NCBI GenBank assembly: GCA_910586515.1
Contig: CAJUGL010000107.1
Location: forward strand, 1-5,536
Direction: 5' to 3'
DNA length: 5,536 bases
From: an uncultured Acetatifactor sp.
Lineage (GTDB): Bacteria; Bacillota; Clostridia; Lachnospirales; Lachnospiraceae
In this document: piece by piece, positions 1 through 4,445 of the stretch
Layout of the letters: each line of letters opens with the position of its first letter
How positions within the stretch are numbered: position 1 is the stretch's first letter
Position numbers and translations under genes: made by a program
The notes under the pieces: generated by a model
What the model saw: only the letters and a program-made list of their open reading frames with translations
The model's database searches: none
What the model was told of the DNA's origin: nothing

Positions 1-11
1 TTGTGTTTGTT

Positions 12-40
12 ATTTAAGCATATATTTCGGAGTTTGTCAA
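12..40 (-). promoter_or_regulatory. Promoter reading leftwards out of the window
   Basis: On the - strand a perfect -35 box TTGACA (35-40) is followed by a 17-bp spacer and a -10 box TTAAAT (12-17, four of six consensus bases). A TG dinucleotide one base before the -10 box gives an extended -10. It points away from the methyltransferase, so it should drive a gene beyond the left edge that is not visible here. Only the box match and spacing support the call. Confidence 0.6.
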
Positions 41-226
41 TCCCTTTTTTGCGCGGTTTTGTCTTTTGTGTCTGTCTTTGCTGCAGCGTCTGCTGATAAT
101 GCCAGGCTTTCACACGGTCAATTGCAGAGCGTTCTTGTTCCTGGCTGCTTTGATAACCTGGGGTGTCTTCCTCACCTGGCGCATACACAGCCTGCCTTTG
201 GAAAAAGGATGGGCACTTTTCTCCTG

Positions 227-243
227 TTTTATTAGAAATAAAA
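227..243. repeat. AT-rich 7-bp inverted repeat
   Basis: TTTTATT (227-233) and AATAAAA (237-243) are perfect complements around an AGA loop. The site lies 150 bp before the methyltransferase start. It could be a protein-binding site, but AT-only palindromes of this size occur easily by chance. Confidence 0.3.
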
Positions 244-393
244 ATGAGGTGGAGGGCTGCAGGAAAGTATGGTATTCTGTTCCTGGAAATGGAGCATCTG
301 CATGCGCCGACAGGGCCTTCTTTTGTGAACAGGAGTGCTGTTCAAATGTCAGGGGAACGAAGGCGGATGCGGACCGGAATGGGAGGGAAGACA

Positions 394-1101
394 ATGCAAT
401 CATTGGAAGAGTATATGCAGGGCTTAAAACAATGGCTTCAGGACACCAAGGATTCGCCCTTGGAGGAAATGTCCGATTTTTTTACAAAACGTCTGCAGGG
501 TTATGAGGAACATATGTCGGTTTGGGAGGAATCATACCGGATGTTTGCCGAAATCCTGCCTTTGGATTGCAGGAAAATTTTGGACCTGGGATGCGGAACC
601 GGACTGGAACTGGATCGGATCTGGAAGCGAAATCCGGACATTGAGGTGACAGGTGTGGATTTGTGTCAAAGTATGTTGGACAAGTTAAAGGAGAAGCATT
701 CTGATAAGCAGCTTACCATCGTATGTCAGGATTATTTTCAATATGATTTTGGCAGGGGAAAGTGGGACGCGGTGATTTCTTTTGAAAGCCTGCATCATTT
801 CCTGCTGGAACGAAAAAGGGCATTGTACCGGAAAATTTATGAAAGCCTGAAGGCGGGCGGCATCTTCCTTTTGGGAGACTATATTGCAGGCTGTGATGAG
901 GAAGAGACGCTTCTGCGGGGCGTATATCTGGAGAAAAGGAAGCAGTTCGGAATACTGGATGAGCGTTTTGTTCATTTTGATATTCCGTTGACCCTGGAGC
1001 ATGAAACGGAACTCATACAGGACGCAGGGTTTGTGATTGAAAAAGTACTGGATAATCCGGATGGCGCCACGCTCATTGCGGCCGGAAAAAAGGGGCAATG
1101 A
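394..1101 (+). CDS. Class I SAM-dependent methyltransferase
   Basis: A 235-residue soluble enzyme predicted to transfer a methyl group from S-adenosylmethionine; the acceptor is unknown. The Rossmann-fold signature is clear: motif I LDLGCGTG at residues 63-70, the acidic end of strand beta-2 in GVDL (Asp89, expected to bind the ribose), an acidic CQDYF segment at 111-115, motif IV DAVISFESLHHF at 125-136, and the post-I motif LKAGGIFLLGDY at 152-163. The first 50 residues form a charged helical N-terminus. The ATG at 394 was chosen because GGGAGGG (381-387) sits six bases upstream; the frame is open further upstream to 163, but that part has no family character. An in-frame ATG at 379 lies too close to the same site to be preferred. 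The gene converges with the ABC exporter and ends 36 bp before that gene's stop. It could act on a small molecule, but no substrate can be read from the sequence. Confidence 0.93.
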   Translation: MQSLEEYMQGLKQWLQDTKDSPLEEMSDFFTKRLQGYEEHMSVWEESYRMFAEILPLDCRKILDLGCGTGLELDRIWKRNPDIEVTGVDLCQSMLDKLKEKHSDKQLTIVCQDYFQYDFGRGKWDAVISFESLHHFLLERKRALYRKIYESLKAGGIFLLGDYIAGCDEEETLLRGVYLEKRKQFGILDERFVHFDIPLTLEHETELIQDAGFVIEKVLDNPDGATLIAAGKKGQ

Positions 1102-1107
1102 GCGTGG
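1067..1107. terminator. Perfect 13-bp hairpin across the methyltransferase stop codon
   Basis: CCACGCTCATTGC (1067-1079) and GCAATGAGCGTGG (1095-1107) are exact reverse complements separated by 15 bases. The right arm contains the methyltransferase TGA stop (1099-1101), and the left arm lies in codons for residues 225-229. The structure sits between two convergent genes, 31 bp beyond the end of the exporter gene, so it could serve both transcripts. Neither side has a proper U-tract (only TTT follows on the + side), so it is not a textbook intrinsic terminator. It may instead protect 3' ends or assist another terminator. Confidence 0.5.
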
Positions 1108-1137
1108 TTTGCCCGTTGCGGCGTGGGCAGGAATTCA

Positions 1138-2805
1138 TCATACAGCACCGTTCCCTGCCTGCGTCAGGTCCAGAATACCGTCATATCGTGAAAGCATATC
1201 CGGAGTCAGACGGTGCGTGACTGTAATGATAAGACAGTCTTTAAGTCCCATGACCTGTTCTTCGATTTTTTCTGCCGTTTCCTTGTCCAGATTGGCGGTA
1301 AACTCATCCAACAGCAGTACCCGGCTCTTCCTAAGCAGCGCTCTGGCGAGACTGAAGCGCTGCTTTTCGCCGCCTGAAAAGTTTTTACCGTTTTCCTCCA
1401 CCATGGTGGAAAGCCCCTCCGGAAGAGAATCCACAAGCTCCTTCAATCCTGCCTGCTCCAGGGCGGCTTCGATTTCCTGCGGGGTGTATTCTTCATGATA
1501 TAGAGTGATATTATTTTGAATTGTGTCCTGAAACAAAAAGGTATCCTGGGAGACATATGCCACCGTATTTCCCAGATACTCCCGTGTCAGTTCCCTCAAT
1601 TCCACGCCGTCATAACGGATGCTGCCGCTGTAATTGGGATAGTGCCCCAGAAGCAGGGAAAGAAGCGTACTCTTTCCGCAGCCGCTTTTTCCGATAACGG
1701 CATAATGCTTTCCTGTCCGGAAACGGAAGGAGAGATTGCGGAGGACTTCCCTGGAAAGGGTTTCATATCTGAAAGAAAGCTTATCCAGGATGATTTCCTC
1801 CCGGAAGCCGTTTGCTTTCGGAATGTCGGCATCTTTCGTGGAAAGCGTCTGGATCAGCAAATTCCGGGATGTGATATTTTCTCCCAATAAATGCCGAAAC
1901 CGTTTTTCCAGAGGTCTGGAGGCGCGGAAATTAGCCACAATGGAAGGCATGGATTCGATCGGAGAGATGATTTGCCCAATCAAATGTCCGAAGGCAATCA
2001 CCATTCCCACGGAAAACATTCCTTTCAGCGAAAAATAAGACGCCATAGCCATCACCAGTACAGTAGAAAGCAGTCCCACAAAATTTCCCGCATAAGCGCA
2101 TACCATTCTGCAGTTTATGTTTTGTCTGTTAGCCGTCTCCATGGCGCGGTTCTTATTATCATGTTTCCGCAGAATGAGGGGCAGGATTCCATAAGAACGA
2201 ATTAAACGGAATCCGGCGAAATCATCCCGGATTTCCCCTGTATAGGCCTTCGCGCTTTCGGCAAAGCTCTCCATACTTTTCTCAAGAGGGGATGTTGTCA
2301 GCCTGGTTACGCCCATGGAAAGCAGCGCCAGGAAGAGCATCAGTACAAGCAGAAGCGGCTGCAGGGAGATGCAGATTGCGGCTGCGGCGATAAAGGATAT
2401 CAGGCATTCAAACAGATGCAGATGATTGCTCCAGTACACATTTTCAAACTGGTTCAGGTTATTGCTAAGTTCGTTCATGTATTCCGCGCTGCTCCCGGCG
2501 TCGAAATCCGCCACGCTCCTGTTCATCAGTGCAGCAAAAATGTCTCTTTTCAGAGAATACCTTGCGTCCGTCAAAATCCAGGTCTTCATGCAGCGGTAAG
2601 ACAGGGCCAGAAGATTGTAAATTACCGCGTACCCAATCCCTCCCAGAAGCGTCCGAAACAGCACCTCCGCATTTTTTCCCGCACAGTCCACCAACGAGCT
2701 CATGACCAGAGAGAATAAGGGACCTGCCGCGCCGTTGGTCACAAGCAGCGCCGCGAATAATAGACAATATCCCTTTTTCCGCAACAGATAACGATACATA
2801 TGCAT
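1138..2805 (-). CDS. ABC exporter half-transporter (fused permease and ATPase)
   Basis: A 555-residue membrane protein expected to work as a homodimer in the cytoplasmic membrane and export a substrate using ATP. The N-terminal half (about 12-285) holds hydrophobic stretches consistent with six helices, near 12-36, 51-70, 131-147, 149-166, 240-257 and 262-282. The ATPase domain starts near 337. It has Walker A GKSGCGKST (372-380), Q-loop Gln420, signature FSGGE (476-480), Walker B VLLLDE with catalytic Glu501, D-loop ANLD (504-507) and switch His531, so it should be catalytically competent. Phe follows the catalytic Glu where Ala or Pro is usual. Length is typical of type IV (MsbA-like) half-exporters, and no second half-transporter gene is visible. 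AAGGAG (2809-2814) lies 3 bases before the ATG at 2805 but 9 before the in-frame ATG at 2799, so the true start may be 2799. Substrate unknown: drug, lipid or peptide. Confidence 0.93.
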   Translation of the reverse strand: MHMYRYLLRKKGYCLLFAALLVTNGAAGPLFSLVMSSLVDCAGKNAEVLFRTLLGGIGYAVIYNLLALSYRCMKTWILTDARYSLKRDIFAALMNRSVADFDAGSSAEYMNELSNNLNQFENVYWSNHLHLFECLISFIAAAAICISLQPLLLVLMLFLALLSMGVTRLTTSPLEKSMESFAESAKAYTGEIRDDFAGFRLIRSYGILPLILRKHDNKNRAMETANRQNINCRMVCAYAGNFVGLLSTVLVMAMASYFSLKGMFSVGMVIAFGHLIGQIISPIESMPSIVANFRASRPLEKRFRHLLGENITSRNLLIQTLSTKDADIPKANGFREEIILDKLSFRYETLSREVLRNLSFRFRTGKHYAVIGKSGCGKSTLLSLLLGHYPNYSGSIRYDGVELRELTREYLGNTVAYVSQDTFLFQDTIQNNITLYHEEYTPQEIEAALEQAGLKELVDSLPEGLSTMVEENGKNFSGGEKQRFSLARALLRKSRVLLLDEFTANLDKETAEKIEEQVMGLKDCLIITVTHRLTPDMLSRYDGILDLTQAGNGAV

Positions 2806-2808
2806 TTA

Positions 2809-2814
2809 CTCCTT
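2809..2814 (-). promoter_or_regulatory. Ribosome binding site that questions the exporter start
   Basis: AAGGAG on the - strand is 3 bases from the first ATG (2805) and 9 bases from the second in-frame ATG (2799). Usual spacing is about 5-9 bases, which favours the second start and would shorten the exporter by two residues. Confidence 0.6.
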
Positions 2815-2837
2815 TTCCTTTGTTTTTGGATATTTAC

Positions 2838-2866
2838 AGAATACCTTATGGGGAAATGGTTTCCAA
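2838..2866 (-). promoter_or_regulatory. Promoter of the ABC exporter gene
   Basis: On the - strand, TTGGAA (2861-2866) and TATTCT (2838-2843) are separated by exactly 17 bp. Each box matches four of six consensus bases. Transcription would start near 2831, giving a short leader of about 25 bases. A small inverted repeat (2852-2864) overlaps the -35 box and spacer and could be an operator. The presence of this promoter suggests the exporter need not depend on read-through from the regulator gene upstream. Confidence 0.5.
2852..2864. promoter_or_regulatory. Small palindrome in the exporter promoter
   Basis: GGAAA (2852-2856) and TTTCC (2860-2864) flank a TGG centre. The palindrome covers part of the -35 box and the spacer of the proposed exporter promoter, where a repressor could block RNA polymerase. 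It does not resemble the palindrome at the regulator's own promoter (4100-4118). Confidence 0.3.
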
Positions 2867-2902
2867 GCAATCTGCGGTTGCATTCATTACAACAGAGCAT
2901 TG

Positions 2903-2924
2903 TATATAAACGCTTTTTTATATA
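2903..2924. repeat. 8-bp AT-rich inverted repeat before the gene remnant
   Basis: TATATAAA (2903-2910) and TTTATATA (2917-2924) are exact complements around six bases. It lies just upstream of the ribosome binding site of the decayed gene at 2949, and its right arm overlaps a possible -10 box TATAAA (2921-2926), with TTGTAT (2900-2905) as a poor -35 at 15-bp spacing. It may be a leftover operator or promoter of that gene. Confidence 0.3.
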
Positions 2925-2948
2925 AAGATTAAAACTGGAGGTCACGAA

Positions 2949-3071
2949 ATGGCAGAGAGTCAAAATATAGAATGGAAAGAGTCGAGGGATGTACGCAGGG
3001 TCCGCAAAATTGCACAGAAATGTATCCGTGGACAAAATGCAAGTATCAGCTACGTTGCAGGGGATGTTTGA
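2949..3071 (+). pseudogene. Decayed start of an AlbA_2/Schlafen-like DNA-binding protein gene
   Basis: GGAGGT (2937-2942) sits six bases before this ATG, an ideal translation signal, but the frame stops after 40 codons. The first twelve residues, MAESQNIEWKES, match what I recall as the conserved N-terminus of the AlbA_2 (COG2865, 'putative DNA binding') family. Family members continue with WRDEYLxWICGFANAQGG and a MYIGVDDNGK-like strand. After residue 12 this frame no longer fits. However, DNA downstream can be lined up with those motifs if several 1-4 base gaps are allowed: TCCGCAAAATTGCACAG (3001-3017) with FANAQ codons, and the stretch from ATGTAT (3020) to GCAAG with MYIGVDDNGK codons. 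That pattern suggests a gene eroded by small indels and a large loss of its 3' part. The alignment is from memory and by eye. The alternative is a 40-residue orphan peptide gene. The rest of the 2806-3126 gap shows nothing else coding. Confidence 0.55.
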
Positions 3072-3126
3072 ACTGGTACTTTATAACTGACTGGCATAGG
3101 CCGAAAAGTAAACATGGTGTCCGGAT

Positions 3127-4080
3127 TCAGAGCTGCTGCAGCGCCTGTTCCGTTGCTTCCTTAATATAAGGCTCCAGTTTCACCCGGGGCATCAGGGAGA
3201 GTACCATTTCCCTGGTGACAGTGTATTTTTCGGTGAGATTCCTGGCCTTGTAGAATTTCGTCAGTTCCCACAACAGGGAAAATTTGTCAAAGTCCTGGCC
3301 ATAATCCAATACGGTTTCCCGGTGTTTCTCAACGTATTCAATTTCCTCGATTTTAAGCGCTGCCAGAAGGCAGCGTTGCCACAGGGCGGCATTGTCGGAA
3401 GATGGCGGCATCATCAACGCAATGACTGCCTCTTCCGTTTCCTGCATTTTCAACAGCTCCTCGTCATAGCCCAGATCGCACAGCACTTCAAAGTAGAGCA
3501 GGAGTGTGTCCGTACAGGGAGATTCCCGGAAATTTTTTTCGCATTCCAGACGTATCTGACGATTTTTCCCCAACATGGTATGCAATTGCACCCGCTGCAG
3601 GCGGAAGGGCATTTCCCCGGTCTTCTGTGCCAGTTTTTCCGCCAAATCCAGTGCTCTTTGGCCGGATTCCCATCCCTGCTGCAGCAGCAAATGCATTTTA
3701 TTGCTTTCCAGTCTGATTTTATCCCGCTCCAGTTCTGCTGTATCTCCGATGCTGTTTTCCAATTGCCTGTCTATGGTCTGAAGCTGCGAGTCGAGACAGT
3801 CCATGGCTTCCCGGAAAGAAACATCGTCTCTCAAAACAGAATATCGCAGCACCAGGTCAATTGCCCTGTCCACGGGGGACCTTCCGAACAGCTCATCCAT
3901 GCTCACCCCGAAAAAATCCGCAATTCTAGGCAGCAGGGTTACGTCCGGCGTGCCGTTTCCAACCTCCCATTTGGATATGGTCTGGGGTACCAGAAACAGA
4001 TATTCCGCAAGTTGTGTCTGGGTAATGTTTTTGGCTTTTCTAAGGGCGGCTATTTTTTCTCCAATTGTCAGGCTCATCAT
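3127..4080 (-). CDS. XRE-family transcriptional regulator with helical C-terminal domain
   Basis: A 317-residue DNA-binding regulator. Residues 7-65 form an HTH_3/Cro-CI domain: recognition region TQTQLAEYL (20-28) followed by VPQTISKWEVG (31-41), then the family-typical TPDVTLLPRIADFFGVSMDELFG (44-66). Residues about 85-317 are rich in Leu, Glu and Lys with regular helical spacing and resemble a TPR-like sensor or dimerisation domain of the kind seen in many Firmicutes XRE regulators; the repeats cannot be assigned individually by eye. There is no signal peptide or membrane segment, so it is cytoplasmic. GGAGG lies six bases before the ATG at 4080; the next codon is also ATG. The gene is upstream of and co-oriented with the ABC exporter and divergent from the serine hydrolase, so either may be its target. 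A palindrome over its own -10 box suggests autoregulation. Confidence 0.9.
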   Translation of the reverse strand: MMSLTIGEKIAALRKAKNITQTQLAEYLFLVPQTISKWEVGNGTPDVTLLPRIADFFGVSMDELFGRSPVDRAIDLVLRYSVLRDDVSFREAMDCLDSQLQTIDRQLENSIGDTAELERDKIRLESNKMHLLLQQGWESGQRALDLAEKLAQKTGEMPFRLQRVQLHTMLGKNRQIRLECEKNFRESPCTDTLLLYFEVLCDLGYDEELLKMQETEEAVIALMMPPSSDNAALWQRCLLAALKIEEIEYVEKHRETVLDYGQDFDKFSLLWELTKFYKARNLTEKYTVTREMVLSLMPRVKLEPYIKEATEQALQQL

Positions 4081-4099
4081 CCATATCCTCCATTTTACC

Positions 4100-4118
4100 C
4101 CAATTATACTATAGTTGG
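4100..4118. promoter_or_regulatory. 19-bp near-perfect palindrome, candidate operator of the XRE regulator
   Basis: CCAATTATACTATAGTTGG reads the same on the opposite strand except at one pair (positions 5 and 15) and the central base: CCAAnTATAnTATAnTTGG. It fully covers the -10 box of the regulator promoter (4103-4108), as expected for autorepression. XRE proteins commonly bind such dyads as dimers. No second full copy is visible elsewhere in the window. Confidence 0.55.
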
Positions 4119-4131
4119 TTGCGGCATGGAA
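4103..4131 (-). promoter_or_regulatory. Promoter of the XRE regulator gene
   Basis: On the - strand a perfect TATAAT (4103-4108) lies about 23 bases before the start codon. The position 17 bp upstream carries TTCCAT (4126-4131), a poor -35 box with only the leading TT matching. A strong -10 with a weak -35 fits a modest or regulated promoter. The -10 is embedded in the 19-bp palindrome. Confidence 0.55.
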
Positions 4132-4187
4132 CAGGTTTTAAAAGAAATTTACGGGCATTTTTATTCCTATTTTTATGCAAATGGCGG

Positions 4188-4216
4188 TAGAAAACAGGGA
4201 ATGGATGTTGTATAAT
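4188..4216 (+). promoter_or_regulatory. Promoter of the serine hydrolase gene
   Basis: TAGAAA (4188-4193, four of six consensus bases) and a perfect TATAAT (4211-4216) are spaced by 17 bp. Transcription would start near 4223, about 10 bases before the 37-bp repeat array and about 220 bases before the hydrolase start codon. The repeat array would therefore be transcribed as the leader. Confidence 0.6.
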
Positions 4217-4233
4217 GAAACAGGAAAAAGGAG

Positions 4234-4440
4234 AGAAGCATAGTAAGGGGATATGTAGAAGACAGGAAAGTGAAGAATAATAAGGGGAAATGCAGAATAC
4301 AGAGAAGAGAAGAATAATAAGGGGAAATGCAGAAGACAGGAAAGAGAAGAATAATAAGGGGAAATGCAGAATACAGGAAAGAGAAGCACAATAAGGGGAA
4401 ATGTAGAATACAGGAAAGAGAAGCATAGTATGAGGAAATG
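4234..4440 (+). repeat. Purine-rich 37-bp tandem repeat array in the hydrolase leader
   Basis: Five complete units of exactly 37 bp start at 4234, 4271, 4308, 4345 and 4382; a sixth, diverged partial unit starts at 4419 and runs to about 4440. The unit begins AGAAGAATAATAAGG and contains the core AAGGGGAAATG at unit positions 12-22. Copies 3 and 4 differ at one base; copy 1 differs from copy 4 at five. The + strand is almost all purine, with about four T and two C per unit. There are no dyads typical of CRISPR repeats and no spacers. The array lies between a good promoter and the hydrolase ribosome binding site, so it probably forms the 5' untranslated region. A length that is not a multiple of three argues against a coding repeat. 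Copy number could vary by slippage or recombination between units. Confidence 0.95.
4432..4435 (+). promoter_or_regulatory. Ribosome binding site of the serine hydrolase, inside the last repeat copy
   Basis: GAGG occupies the place of the GGGG core in repeat copy 6. It is 10 bases from the hydrolase ATG (4446) but only 2 from an out-of-frame ATG at 4438. The hydrolase frame has a stop at 4431-4433 just upstream, so 4446 is its first possible ATG. Spacing is on the long side, which suggests modest initiation. Confidence 0.5.
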
Positions 4441-4445
4441 CGAAA

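Larger units (their letters stand above)
1..393. other. Intergenic region upstream of the methyltransferase
   Basis: Apart from the leftward promoter at 12-40, no gene is supported here. The open frames on both strands have no ribosome binding site, and their translations look like random sequence with mixed Cys and Arg content. No good rightward -35/-10 pair for the methyltransferase could be placed. An AT-rich palindrome lies at 227-243. The region is long for a simple intergenic gap, so a fully decayed gene is possible but cannot be shown. Confidence 0.5.

Noticed and set aside
66..506. 146-codon + strand frame in the left intergenic region overlapping the methyltransferase start
   Set aside because: No ribosome binding site, no recognisable motif, and it overlaps the well-supported methyltransferase gene in another frame.
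4126..4215. A 29-residue + strand frame starting at the ATG inside the regulator's -35 region
   Set aside because: It has no ribosome binding site, it overlaps the promoter elements on both strands, and no family is recognisable.
3504..4215. Long + strand frames opposite the XRE regulator
   Set aside because: They are antisense shadows of a gene with clear HTH homology and its own promoter and ribosome binding site.
4234..4440. CRISPR array
   Set aside because: The 37-bp units are directly contiguous with no unique spacers, no dyad in the repeat and no cas genes.
4234..4440. G-quadruplex formed by the GGGG run in each repeat
   Set aside because: The runs are 33 bases apart, far longer than the loops of known quadruplexes, and some copies have changed the run to GAGG.
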